A DNA stretch of 64,000 bases from Phymatolithon calcareum (GCA_977006965.1 OZ345366.1:1364001-1428000); one strand, 5' to 3'. Positions 10,132 to 20,296 are shown, counted from the first letter of the stretch. Notes: generated by a model not told the origin, from the letters alone. Numbers and translations are program-made.

Positions 10132-10271
10132 TGATTCGCTCCCCTATGGAAAAGAGCTCTACAGTATTCATAATAGTACAAATTGAAAAGAACAGAAGCG
10201 CGGTCACGGTCATGTTCTCTTCCATTTGTAATACGATGAATAGAGCTCATCTCCAAGGAGGGGCGAATCAC
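10131..10271. repeat. Foldback (MITE-like) element
   Basis: A 141-bp segment with imperfect terminal inverted repeats of roughly 55 bp: it starts GTGATTCGCTCCCC and ends GGGGCGAATCAC, and the inner parts also pair (GAGCTCTACAGTATTCAT against ATGAATAGAGCTC). No ORF of its own and no clear target duplication, partly because the LINE duplication abuts its left end. Confidence 0.55.
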
Positions 10272-10327
10272 GCGAAGCGCGATTGTTTTTGGGATCCATT
10301 TGGGTTGAAATATTTCACTACGCGCCA

Positions 10328-10357
10328 GTTCGTATTTTTATATATAAAAATACGAAC
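10328..10357. repeat. 30-bp perfect palindrome
   Basis: A perfect self-complementary stretch with no spacer, starting GTTCGTATTTTTATA and continuing as its own reverse complement. Confidence 0.75.
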
Positions 10358-13279
10358 GGGAGCAGAGAAAGACACGCATAATCAAGCTCTGAGTGGTTGA
10401 AGGCACGGTTGCTCCATGGCAATCACAAACTCAAAGATGGGGAAATAGGTCCTTAATAGATATTTGTAAGTACTGCAGAACCTCCACAACGCGGCGTAAA
10501 CAAGCCCGGGAATTAACGGGACTCACCAATCGCCTAGACGCCGGGAATCCGATTTTTGACTGCATTGCGTAAAAGTGAGTCACTGTTACAATATCTGACG
10601 TAGTCGAAAGTAAAGATACCCATAAACCTCCTTGTCTCCACTTCCGGTGCATCTTAGTACCTATCAAAAGCGGTCCCCAAAAACGAAACTTCGTTTCGGA
10701 GACCCCTGGATAAGAGCCAAGGTGCGTATATGTCTGGTCTCACTGAAAGCAGGGTCGTGCTGCTCTCCATGAATACTACTGTAGGTATATAGTAATAACC
10801 ATGGCAAGCCAGAGTTCCGTGCTTCCAGCAGAAAGCGCAATACCTAATGCGAAGAAGGTCAAGAATGGAGTTAGCATAAATGAATTCACGCGAAATAGAA
10901 GGGAGAGTACAGTACAGACATCTCACCACACCATGGCACACTGGTAGTCACCATTGGAATACATTTCAGGAACGTAAAACTCGGTTTCATGGCAAAACAG
11001 TGTTCGCCGGTATGGCAAAAACCTGCACGTCCAGCGGTAGGTATTTTCGAGACCAAGACAACTAGAAAGACAAGAGTCGAGCACTCGCTGTTCACCTTCT
11101 TGTCAAGTACTCATGGGCGCAATCCTTTCTGCATACGGGTGGGTGCACGGTCTCGTGCGGTGCGGTAGCGTCGGACAGGCGGGAGAAGCAGGTAGCCAAG
11201 AAAGTTCGTCAGACTTGGCTTGATTCCGCTTTGCCGTGCAAACTGAATGGGCAACTATTCTGGCTTATAAGGGGTCCACACACAGAGGGAAGCTTGGACC
11301 AGTGCGGCTCTGACCGCAGCGCCTGACGGGCAATGCACATTGGCCAGTATGTTTCGGTTCGTTGTACATGCATAGACGTTCAGTGTTAGCGCCGGCACTC
11401 GCGATTGCTGTGAGGCATGTGATCTGTGGGATATATAACCGTTGACGGTTGAGCACAGCAAGTGCGGTTCGGTTTCGGCTGGCTGGAGGGCGATGTCATT
11501 GATAAGTTTGAACTTATTATTTTTCCCCTAATCCGTTGGAGCCGAACGGTGCTCAGGCGCGTCGGGGTGTGCTAGACTGTTTTGACCTCCATATGGGCCG
11601 ACAGCAGATGAGGCAAGGGTGGATACCAAGGCGACAGAGGGTGAACGAGAAGTGAATGAGTGCTCAATCAAGGCTACCGTTTTTTGTTCTCTCATTCATA
11701 GAGCTGCTTGCGAATGTCCGTGCCAAAACTCGAAATTTTACGAGCTTGGAGCAACTCTACGAGAAGCAACCGGACTGAAAGGCGTTCTTCGTAATACGAA
11801 GACATGTTTTCTTTCGCTGGTGTCTGCATCTTCCAGCAGAGACAGAGTTCTCGTTCTATACTTCTGATTAAGAGCGTGGCAGACAAAAAAGCCGGTAAAC
11901 ATGCCACCTGTAAACATTTTTACATCTAACCCTTTAATTCTGTGATTCTACGGAAACTTGGCATGAGAGATGGTTGTCGTGTGACTTATTTGTAGAGATT
12001 AAAGCCGAGTGTCGTTTCGCGCAGCTGTTTGATTAATATGCATCAATGCCCGGTATAAAAAATGCTCAAAATCAATGATTGAAAGGCGGGTGGGTTGAAG
12101 AGAACCCTCACGGACGAGGAGTTGGTGACTGTTACGAGGTATTACATTAAGCACAACATGTGCGTACGTACGACATTCCTCGTTTGATGGCCCTCAATGG
12201 ATGTCGCAGAAGCAGAGCCACTCTGTCTCGCGGAACTGACAGCGGGAAGAGAACAGAATATTATTCTGCACGTTTCGATTGCGGCTACATTATTGCAAGA
12301 TTCATCACTTCGGAAGCGTTATTTGGTGTCGCAGATGATCTGAGTCACTGTCATCATCGATGGTCAATTATTTAACCCGTATACACCCGCACGACACAAG
12401 ACCGTTCCTCTTTCAGGTCGATGAATCCAACCGTTATTCAATGCTACTCGAAGGAAAAAACACGCTGATGTACGCTGCTTCATTGGTATACCGCCTGTTC
12501 GCTCATACAGCTCTGCGCATCCATTCCAGTCAACCGCCATCTTGTGCAATAATCAACAGCTGACCTGCAGCGAGCGAACCGAAGTATCGATTCCCACACC
12601 CAATGACAGCAGTCTTGTCGTCGCCAGTATACTTGCACACGTACGGTGTCGAATCCAGACATATATAAGCGAAGCGATGAGGTAGCGCAGCGAATGGCAC
12701 ACAGGAATCAAACAAATTGGCAAGTACAACATTCTTCACCATGTGCGTCCAGACTATCCGACAGCACCGCTCTGCAACGGATCACACACCAATCGCATCG
12801 TCAAGCAGACTGCGCATATTTCATGTACGAAGGAGCAGCCTACTGCTTGCCTCATATCCTCTGAGATATCGCCATCGGAGACACTGCCTCACTCTCACCA
12901 TTTCTCTCATTCTTCCCCGCGAACGTGGTGTTCCATATGACAATGGAGACAGGCATTGTGGGCGGGACGGTGGTACAGGCTCTCGGTTCTTCCTACAGGG
13001 GATTGTTCTCCTTGTCAAATCGTATGGGGTACGTGTGGTCGAGTCCCATATTCTTTGCCTGTCAGGTCGTCATCGGCGTATGCAGGCGCTGGCGGGGTAC
13101 ATTGCAAATCGTCGTCATGAAGGAAGGAAATCAGTTGCCTGTGTATCCTTGTTGTCGTCCAACAACATCTGCTCCCAGATCCTCGTCTGGGGAATCCCAC
13201 CATACCGAAACATTGACAATACTGTCTTCACTTGTATATTATTAATGTGCTGGTCGCTGGGCACCGCAGTCGCGCCCGC
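10358..13279. other. Long gene-free stretch
   Basis: About 2.9 kb without a supported gene. Several 60-200-codon ORFs occur in overlapping frames (for example 12717-13316 and 12925-13245), but they begin at non-ATG codons, show no recognised motif and have no consistent frame. A short dyad AACCGTTGACGGTT lies near 11440. I see no tRNA, hairpin cluster or clear mobile element here. Confidence 0.4.
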
Positions 13280-13742
13280 AACCCATCAGAAGTCTGGTCT
13301 CCCGGAGATAAGATGACCATCTCATGGGACAACAACAATCACCACGGTGGGTTTTGCAAATGCTCTTCAGTCCAGGTCAGAGCGTTTGTAAAATCCCCCT
13401 TCGTGATTATTGTGGTACTATGTGGTGGACACATCATCGCTACGCGCCCTGGCTTCCGATGGGCTTTCCAGAGTGTTTCGGGCGCGCGAAACCCGCTTGC
13501 CTTGAGAAAAATGCCTTTGACTACGGTTTCTTTTTCTGCGCTATACATCATGAAGGTGATGTATTTCCTTCGGAGGTATGGGCGCACGGAGACACCATGA
13601 AAGTGTCCTGGCATCGGAATAATCATGAGGGCGGCAATTACCACAGCTCAGTGAGCGAGCGAGCGGCGAGAATTTCTGCCCTCATGGTTGTTTCCATGCC
13701 AGGACACTTGCACTGTGTCTCCGCGCGCTATACCTCCGAAAA
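13280..13742 (+). pseudogene. Decayed coding repeats with an SEVW..GD.M..SW..NNH.GG motif
   Basis: Two plus-strand copies of the same peptide pattern occur: SEVWSPGDKMTISWDNNNH at 13286-13345 and SEVWAHGDTMKVSWHRNNH at 13568-13627, in different frames. A third copy, GDTVQVSWHGNNHEG, is on the minus strand at about 13680-13725. Stops and frameshifts break every copy. Conservation of Trp, Gly-Asp and NNH-x-G across three copies suggests a once-coding repeated domain. I do not recognise the family with confidence. It could be a secreted-protein domain fragment captured by an inverted duplication. Confidence 0.35.
13571..13740. repeat. Inverted repeat with about 70-bp arms
   Basis: Left arm 13571-13640 starting CGGAGGTATGGGCGC pairs with the right arm 13670-13740 ending GCGCTATACCTCCG, about 80 percent identical by eye around a 30-nt GAGC-rich loop. 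Both arms carry the NNH coding motif, so the duplication arose from coding-like DNA. Confidence 0.75.
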
Positions 13743-13840
13743 ATGCACCGGACTGTACAAACCCGTGCCCCATGCTTTCGCACACGCGCACAACCCGTGT
13801 ACGAAAGCATGGGGCACGGGATTGTACAGTCCGGTGCATT
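13742..13840. repeat. Near-perfect hairpin, 39-bp arms
   Basis: Arms 13742-13780 and 13802-13840 (outer sequence AATGCACCGGACTGTACAA) differ at a single position and enclose a 21-nt loop. It begins within two bases of the end of the preceding inverted repeat. Confidence 0.85.
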
Positions 13841-13856
13841 GAAATCATTTGAATTC

Positions 13857-13925
13857 AAAAGAGGCCATGCCTTAAAACCGCATTGATCGATTTAATCAAT
13901 ACGACTGTAAGGCATGAGCTCTTTT
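13857..13925. repeat. Inverted repeat, 18-bp arms
   Basis: AAAAGAGGCCATGCCTTA at 13857-13874 pairs with 13908-13925 at 16 of 18 positions. Third consecutive foldback in this cluster. Confidence 0.65.
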
Positions 13926-13960
13926 AGAGGGCATGTTTAAGGCGGGGAGGTTGTAAGTGG

Positions 13961-14466
13961 GGTCTGTCAACCACCGTGTCCAGATTGCTTGGTCCCGCTT
14001 TCAAGAACTCAAACGGATCCTGGCGGACTGAAAACTAATCACAAGTCTACGGCTCCGTCTTTCTGGCTCCTCTGTCGTATCAACTCTCCTACGGCTGTGA
14101 ATCATTGAAGCTGACAGAACCAGTGCGGTAGAAACTCAAGATAACAGATGCTAAGATGCTATAGAGAATAACGGAGAGACAAATAGCCGACAAAGCGAGG
14201 ATACCCACTATCGACGTGGTGATGCGGGCGAGACACCTACGATAGAACTGGCTTGGACACATTCTTAGAATGGACGAGCGCCGCCTAGTCCGCCACGTGC
14301 TGCTACAATGCGTCAGACCAACGGCAGAATCGCTCCATGGGGACGTACCTGGACGAGACCTGAAAGACACAGTCAAACTCGTTAACGAGATGATAGAATG
14401 GAAGAAACTTAGACCCTCGAATCGCTGCTAGCCCCATTAGGGGAAAAGGCAAAATAAATGAATGAA
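13961..14466 (+). mobile_element. 5'-truncated LINE (family D) with an AATG microsatellite tail
   Basis: Plus-strand remnant of a LINE ORF2 C-terminus. It shows SYGCESLKL near 14090 and the hallmark tail NWLGHILRMDERRL near 14250, with a stop TAG at about 14432 and internal stops. The 3' end is a short AATG repeat (AAATAAATGAATGAATG) rather than poly(A). A 9-bp direct repeat TGTAAGTGG flanks it at 13952-13960 and 14467-14475, fitting a target-site duplication. The LGHxLRM tail and microsatellite end distinguish it from families A-C. Confidence 0.75.
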
Positions 14467-14943
14467 TGTAAGTGGATTTGGATGGTTTGATGAGAGCTTG
14501 GCGTTACTGTGAAGACGAGAGGCCCCTCTAAGGTGTCAAAAGTCAATTGCGTCTAACGCAGTGCTCTTGTGCTCTTTACAATTGTATTCTCTCGACACTG
14601 ACAATGCTACGGCTATTCCCAATTCGGGGCATTCTTTTCCTCGATTTGTAGTGCACAACACGTTCATGTTGGTGACAACGGCGATGGCTTTTCCATGAGC
14701 CAAAATTCATGCCTTTGAATGGTTGTGTTTTCGCAGCTGCCGTAGTGTATTGAACACTTCACTAGCCATCCTCGCTTCGAGTTGAGCAATTGCACCATGT
14801 TTTGATCGATTTGACGGACAGGGCAGATTGCTGACAGAAGAAGTGCGTGTGCAGCGTTCAACTGCGTTGATAAGTCTACAGGATTTCGTCGACAGCGGAT
14901 ACAAGCTTCGGTGGAGGGCGCAATTTGAAGTTTTAGATATTAG

Positions 14944-15012
14944 AGTGCTTTTACGAAACGCCAGCCAGAATGGCGGACGGGAAAACTCAGGATTCAAAGT
15001 AATCCTAAGATA
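14944..15012 (-). mobile_element. Short relic of a LINE family A 3' UTR
   Basis: About 65 bp matches the 3' UTR of the LINE at 3.4-3.6 kb (shared ATGGCGGACGGGAAAACTCA, followed by near-identical sequence) in the same orientation. No coding part remains. Confidence 0.55.
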
Positions 15013-15823
15013 TTAGAGTGTGTTCGATTTTATAAAATGTCGGCACTTTTAGATAAAATAGTGACGGAAAGCTTTTGGTTCTAGAAGCAATTACTTTTAC
15101 ACGACTGCAGAGCACATAAGCTCAAGAGAGGTCAATGGTGGTGTCCTTGTTGATCATAGATTCGAACTCGACATCCACCGTCTCGAAACCAAATAGCTTC
15201 TCTACAAAGATGCCGTGAGTCCATGCAACACCAAAGTAAATGGATACACAACAATTGGTAGAGTACTGTACCCAAGTAAGATAGGAACGAAAAGTGCGGC
15301 ATCACCATCTTTACAAACTGCAATCTAGGCACTGCGCAAGAACAATGCATCACACATTACCTCTGTTACTACAGCTATTCCAGAGGCTATGGGTATCTAT
15401 ACCTTAGGAATGGAACATGCAGCTCCAAACGAAGCTAGTTTCCGAAACCAGGGAGCCGATATATCCGTACATAGCTAACTACACTACCCGGGAAAATGGG
15501 GGAGTACAAATTTTGTAGAGCTCGAAACTCATGTTCAGGACATATGAACTGAACTGAAGTGACTCATGAAGTGTGTGCAAAACATCGACGCGTTGCTGCT
15601 TTCGGTATACAAAGAGTTTGTTATAGCGAAGGAATGCAAATTTGCATGTCACAAAATCCCTGTGCGTGTAACACAAATCTTCTCTTCCTGGGCACGAGGT
15701 ACTTCGAAACATGAATAAACAACTTGTATTTCTAAACATTCCCCAACCCTGCAGTAAAAAAACTTTGTCAATCATTCCGATGCGTGGTCATTCAATAAAC
15801 ATGAGTCGGGGATCAATAAGGAG
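15013..15823. other. Gene-free stretch
   Basis: No supported gene, repeat or RNA. ORFs on the minus strand (15132-15353, 15479-15775) have no recognisable features. Confidence 0.4.
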
Positions 15824-15987
15824 ATGTGTACCGTAAGCCGGGATAACAAATGTAAGTAAAAAGTAAGAGTACCTGGCCCGAGTGGGTACAATAGGACCCG
15901 AGGGCGGAGCCCGAGGGACTATTGTAACCACGAGGGCCAGGTACGAGTACGTTTTACACATTTGTTATCCCGGCTTACGGTACACAT
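15824..15987. repeat. 164-bp hairpin element
   Basis: Starts ATGTGTACCGTAAGCCGG and ends with its reverse complement. The arms continue inward through GGGATAACAAATGT and GAGTACCTGGCCC with small differences to a GC-rich loop that is itself foldable (CCCGAGGGC..GCCCGAGGG). It lies about 215 bp beyond the stop codon of the first tyrosine-recombinase gene; whether they are linked is unknown. Confidence 0.75.
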
Positions 15988-16202
15988 ACGACTTGTTTTT
16001 GTGGACGCGAGAAAACACGCCGTTTGCGAAGTACAAGTTTGTCGCCAAGAGCAGGCCCATACACGAAGAACAAAAAATGACTACTTCTATTGATGATCCT
16101 TATGTTGTGTTTTGCAGAAGACTTCCCAAAGTTTTATTAGTTGCATCTCTGAAGAGTAACTCTTAGTTCACTCCGAATTTTTGCAGTTAGATGAGCCTAC
16201 CT

Positions 16203-17909
16203 CTAACGGTTGACATAGTAATTAATTGTTACATTGCCATTTGCGGAAACGTTTTTGAATACTGAACTTTGATCCTTGAGATCGGGATTTGTTGACTCTG
16301 GGCCAAGTTGAGGAGCGGGCGTCGTGGGATCGGTGCAAACCTTTTTTTCGCTGCTTGGTGCAGGCGAGGCAAGTTCAGGGCTTGGGCGTCGTTTCAGTAT
16401 GCTTCGCTGCTGCAGTCGCCCTTCTTCGCCTTGAATATTCACGTACGATACGAGACTTCCAGGGCTCTTGTGACCGGTACGCATTCGTATGTAGGTCTCT
16501 GAGTGCCCATTTTGCAGTAGCTTCCGGATTAGCGTCTTTCTGAGACTATGTGGTACTGGGCGATCATGTGGCCCTATGCCGCGAACACGGGCGTTTTGGA
16601 ACATCTTTTCATACATTCGCCGGGACTGATTCCGCCCAATTGGTGTCTTCTTCAAAAACTTGTCTTTTAACGTTGCTTCAAGGTTCGGTGTTAAGTAGAA
16701 GTCCTCGGTGTTAGTCGTTTTTCTGCAAAGCTCTTGGTGCTCCTTGATAACTGCATACGGGTTAACTCCAAAGGCGAGCTCCTCGTTATAGATGATGATT
16801 ACAGTGGGCATATCCTTCACTGCTGCGATCACACCCTTCGCGTTCTCTGATGTTCCATCTGAGGACCCGACACTTCCCTCGTACACAATGGGTGGCTCCC
16901 CATTTTCGCCAAACTCTTGAAAAAAATTAGACCATTTCAGAAGACGGTTGGACTCACTCCGTACTCCAAGAAACAAACCCATAACCAGAAGCAAACGCTG
17001 GCAGTAATTGAAAGGGTTGTTTGGGATTGTAGTTTCCAAAATCTTTTCAACATCCATGTCACTGAGAATATTGTAGGGCTGCCTGTGAGCTCCAACAGCC
17101 TGTTGGTCGCGCATAATATTCTCTAGAAGATGGTAAAACCCAGTGTCCTTATCCCTGAAAATCGAATCACGGTACACATCCACTTCGACACCATGGTCCT
17201 TGAAAAATCGATTAATACCATGAACGTATCCCACGAGTGTCGACGGGGACAATCGTTTTCCATCACTTGTCCTGTAGTGAACACAAAATTCTCCCAAGGC
17301 GATATTTAGATTTCGCAAAGCTTGGTGCGGCAGAGTTGAACCGCCGTCATATCCGGCCAGTACTTTCTCTTTCAGCAATGACCACATCCACGCCGCTTTC
17401 TCATCCGCAGAGATTGCATTTTGTTTGAACGTTTCATATTCTGCTCTGAACAGAACCTTCGCCCAAGCCGTTATCGCGGACTTTGTGCTGCTTTCCGTAT
17501 TGGGATTGACTTTCATTCCGAGCAATTCCATAGCTTCGGAAGATGGCTGAAGCATAGCAAATGTGCCGTCTGGATGATTGTCTGCATGAGGATTGTCGCC
17601 AGGATGATTTAGTGGATGAAGGTTCTTGGCAGAAGGATTGTCGGTAGGTGGATTGTTTGCGTGAGGATTGTTGCCAGTAGGATTGGACGCGGGTGGTGTG
17701 TTGGAAGGATTATCTTTGACGTGAGAGTTGCCGGCGCCTGGACTGCTTGCGGAATGATTGCTGGAGTGGGGATTGTTGGTAGAAGGATTCTCGACGAAAG
17801 GTTTGTTCGCATAGATATTGGACAGATTTTGCATTGGCGGGGGAGTTTCGGCGACGAACTCATCTGAGTCATCCTCGGAGTCGTGGATGCATTGCGGTGC
17901 ATGATCCAT
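16203..17909 (-). CDS. Tyrosine recombinase 1 (Crypton-like / DUF3504-like)
   Basis: 568 aa from an ATG at 17909. After an acidic start (DSEDDSDE), residues about 30-115 are an Asn/Pro/His-rich low-complexity region with a five-residue period. An all-helical N-terminal core-binding segment follows, then the catalytic domain. The full tyrosine-recombinase signature is visible: Arg near 315 (LGVRSESN), HSLR near 454-457, RTGHKS with His near 480, and the nucleophile Tyr near 489 (VSYVNIQG). Such enzymes cut and rejoin DNA through a 3'-phosphotyrosine. Eukaryotic stand-alone versions are typical of Crypton transposons and their domesticated relatives. No reverse transcriptase is nearby, arguing against DIRS/Ngaro. 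The C-terminus ends in a short beta-prone motif NVTINYYVNR. The frame is intact. I found no clear terminal repeats for this copy. Confidence 0.85.
   Translation of the reverse strand: MDHAPQCIHDSEDDSDEFVAETPPPMQNLSNIYANKPFVENPSTNNPHSSNHSASSPGAGNSHVKDNPSNTPPASNPTGNNPHANNPPTDNPSAKNLHPLNHPGDNPHADNHPDGTFAMLQPSSEAMELLGMKVNPNTESSTKSAITAWAKVLFRAEYETFKQNAISADEKAAWMWSLLKEKVLAGYDGGSTLPHQALRNLNIALGEFCVHYRTSDGKRLSPSTLVGYVHGINRFFKDHGVEVDVYRDSIFRDKDTGFYHLLENIMRDQQAVGAHRQPYNILSDMDVEKILETTIPNNPFNYCQRLLLVMGLFLGVRSESNRLLKWSNFFQEFGENGEPPIVYEGSVGSSDGTSENAKGVIAAVKDMPTVIIIYNEELAFGVNPYAVIKEHQELCRKTTNTEDFYLTPNLEATLKDKFLKKTPIGRNQSRRMYEKMFQNARVRGIGPHDRPVPHSLRKTLIRKLLQNGHSETYIRMRTGHKSPGSLVSYVNIQGEEGRLQQRSILKRRPSPELASPAPSSEKKVCTDPTTPAPQLGPESTNPDLKDQSSVFKNVSANGNVTINYYVNR
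17570..17815 (-). repeat. 15-bp-period coding minisatellite in tyrosine recombinase 1
   Basis: Imperfect 15-bp units encode a five-residue period of the N-P-x-x-N type (for example NNPHANNPPTDNPSAKN). The period keeps the reading frame, so unit number can vary without disrupting the recombinase. Confidence 0.7.
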
Positions 17910-18496
17910 ATCGCTTCTCTCTGCGTTTCGTCCTTCTTTCTTCTATCTTACATCCCCGGTGTTTAAATGCTGCCTACTGTAGGATGATTCACTGGACCAC
18001 TACGAACCGAAACGATGATGAAGCGGTCCACGCCTACGCTGTTCTCATTTTCGGTTCAAGTCTTCAAAATATTAGAAAAAATGAACTTATTTTATTCTTA
18101 CCTCTGAACAAAAATTAAGTGAGAAAAAACTTATTTTTTCCTCTTCCCCTTCTCAAATTCTTTAGAAAATCGAAGTTATATTGTTCTCCTCTCCGAGGAA
18201 TAATGTAGTGATTTACAACTTATAAAATCCTCATCACATTAAAATAAACAATCGAATTTAAGCTTCCAACTTATTTTTCCCGCATCAGGTTTTATAAGTT
18301 GAAGGTTGACCGGGTTTAGAAGATCACCTGGCCAATAGAACTCAGTTTGAATGAAAGTGATATGAGCGCTGAAAATGCTCAACTTCAGATGAACTATTAA
18401 ATATTTATCGGTCCAAGTTCACGTCAGTTACATGAAAGCAGCTCGTGTTTTCTCGCGTTCACAAAAACAAGGGTGCCGATATTCAGATATCGAATA
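17910..18496. other. AT-rich spacer between the two tyrosine-recombinase genes
   Basis: No gene. It contains an inverted pair CAACTTATAAAA (about 18222) and TTTTATAAGTTG (about 18292). It includes the presumed promoter of recombinase 1, but no clear TATA element can be singled out in such AT-rich sequence. Confidence 0.45.
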
Positions 18497-18508
18497 TTGT
18501 CAAACCGG

Positions 18509-18528
18509 TGATCGGTGCCGATAACCTG
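18509..18528 (+). repeat. Left inverted repeat of the recombinase element
   Basis: 20 bp identical to the reverse complement of 20511-20530. It overlaps the dyad GATAACCTGGTTATC at 18520-18534. Confidence 0.8.
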
Positions 18529-18573
18529 GTTATCTGCACAGGTCACCGGTGCTGATAACCAGGTTATCAGCAC
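18520..18573. promoter_or_regulatory. Two tandem dyads GATAACC-N-GGTTATC (candidate recombinase sites)
   Basis: GATAACCTGGTTATC at 18520-18534 and GATAACCAGGTTATC at 18554-18568 are perfect dyads around one central base; the second is embedded in a 25-bp perfect palindrome at 18549-18573. The half-site GATAACC also occurs in the right inverted repeat and in both arms of the hairpin at 20566-20649. Paired inverted half-sites are the normal architecture of tyrosine-recombinase binding sites, though the one-base spacer is shorter than the usual 6-8 bp. The binding role is an inference. Confidence 0.5.
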
Positions 18574-18607
18574 TGGCTGGCCAAGCTTTTATCATACTGA
18601 GCTAAAT

Positions 18608-20296
18608 CTATTTCTGAAACGTAACGTGAAAGACTGCATTGGGCGCGTAAATCTGCGCTGATTCTGGTGCCCCGGGAGCATTTTCCGTCCGCATTTCCTG
18701 TGCCCTTGCAGCTGCAGTGTCCCCAATATTCGTTTCGTGTTCGGCAGGCAGGGTGCCCGACATCGCAGTCGTTACAGGCGCAGTATTCCCAGTTTTCGTC
18801 TCGCGTTCAGCTGCAATGCTCTTCTCTCGCTTAGCCGGCGATTCGTCCGATGTGCGGTCCAACATCCGAGAAATTTGATCAATACCGACGGCGTCTCTCA
18901 GATTGTGGTACCTTTTGAGGCTGTTGAGGTTTCGGTGGCCAGTTCGTAGCGCAATCGTCGAGTCGTCATACTTGGCCTCGACAAGTAGAGATATCATGGT
19001 GGCTCGAAGACCATGTGTAGTGACCGTATGAGCTGCACCATCGCCAACGATCCCGAGAGAGCTGCAGACGTCTCCGACAATACGGGCAAACTGATTTCGC
19101 CCCAAATTTTGCTTGATGAAGAATTCTGCAGGGTTGGCGCTTTTCGCGCGATGATTGATGGCAACAAAGAAACGAGGTGAGGGATAATTCATTGTGCGCC
19201 TTATTTGGACATAATCGTCGATCACACCATAAAGATTAATCAGACCATCGAGGACGAGACGGTCTGGAACAGGTATAGTGATCTGCTGCATGCCGACGTT
19301 TCGCAGGCCGCGACCTGTAGTCTTTGAATCACCGCGGTTTCCACCAAGTCGCTCATAGAACACGTAACAGTTCTCGCCTTGTACTCGCTCCTTTCGCAGC
19401 TGGTCCATGGTCAGAGTGTGGAGTGCGGTTGGGCGCAGTCCAGTGGCGAGACCAACGGCAAACACTAGTCGATCACGGTAGCCTTTCGGTGTATGCCGAA
19501 CAGAGTTCAGGTAAGCAAAGATCTTTCGAAGATCCTCCAGCGAAAGCGCGTTGTGCGCCCTTGATACTGATCCATTTCGCTGTTGCTCTGCAAAGAGATT
19601 ATCCAAAACTGGAACTAGTCCCTCTTTTCTGTCACCGAATACAGGACCGCTGAGCAGACACACATGAATACCCATCTCACGCAGACGTCGCTGAATGCTT
19701 AGAATATGGCTCTTAATGGTCGACGGAGCAGCTCGCTTGTCCTCTGCCTTTCTATAGTGCACGACGAATTCCACGAGAAAATGGCGGAGTCGCTCCGCAG
19801 ATGCATCTTCCAGAACCGCTTCTTTCACATTGTCGAGGAAAATCAAGTGCAAAATAAATATTTCGTTGGCACTGGCAGCGCTTTCAACACTCTTCTTCCG
19901 TTCAAACACATACTTGCAAAATGAGGAATACTTATCGGGATTGCGTTCGATAAGTAAGAAGGAAAAGTCCGCAAAAATTCGGCATGCAGTGTTATTAGCC
20001 CGCACAGTATTTGCTGCCGCGCGCTTTCCGAGGTATACCTTGACCTCCTCGGAGGGGTCAGGAGTAGAGCCGTTGGTCAATACTGCACAATGATCCCCTT
20101 CAGGATCTCCGTCTATGTCAACGTCAGCACCAAAATCTTCAGACAACGGTGGCAGTACTGCTGCACGGCGACTTTCACCGTCCGGCAACAGCCACGGGAG
20201 CCCAATGCGGTCGTTCATATCGTTGAAAAATGACGACGACGGAACCGCATGCCGCTCGTCGCTTTCTGGTTGAGCAGGGGGTCCAGCATCGCCCAT
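18608..20296 (-). CDS. Tyrosine recombinase 2 (Crypton-like / DUF3504-like)
   Basis: 562 aa from the first in-frame ATG at 20296. Residues about 80-250 form the helical core-binding domain. The catalytic domain shows Arg near 288 (ATGLRPTA), HGLR near 428-431, RTGHRN with His near 454, and Tyr near 463 (LKRYHNL): a complete catalytic set for DNA strand exchange. The C-terminal 90 residues are low-complexity with an imperfect ExETxxGxTA repeat, and the protein ends AVFHVTFQK, similar in position to the beta-prone end of recombinase 1. The two proteins share layout and catalytic motifs but little other sequence by eye, so they are distant paralogues or separate insertions rather than a recent duplicate. 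The frame is intact and GC-richer than its flanks. Confidence 0.87.
   Translation of the reverse strand: MGDAGPPAQPESDERHAVPSSSFFNDMNDRIGLPWLLPDGESRRAAVLPPLSEDFGADVDIDGDPEGDHCAVLTNGSTPDPSEEVKVYLGKRAAANTVRANNTACRIFADFSFLLIERNPDKYSSFCKYVFERKKSVESAASANEIFILHLIFLDNVKEAVLEDASAERLRHFLVEFVVHYRKAEDKRAAPSTIKSHILSIQRRLREMGIHVCLLSGPVFGDRKEGLVPVLDNLFAEQQRNGSVSRAHNALSLEDLRKIFAYLNSVRHTPKGYRDRLVFAVGLATGLRPTALHTLTMDQLRKERVQGENCYVFYERLGGNRGDSKTTGRGLRNVGMQQITIPVPDRLVLDGLINLYGVIDDYVQIRRTMNYPSPRFFVAINHRAKSANPAEFFIKQNLGRNQFARIVGDVCSSLGIVGDGAAHTVTTHGLRATMISLLVEAKYDDSTIALRTGHRNLNSLKRYHNLRDAVGIDQISRMLDRTSDESPAKREKSIAAERETKTGNTAPVTTAMSGTLPAEHETNIGDTAAARAQEMRTENAPGAPESAQIYAPNAVFHVTFQK

Noticed and set aside
12717-13316. 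199-codon plus-strand ORF
   Set aside because: Starts at TTG, overlaps other open frames, and has no motif or consistent coding character.
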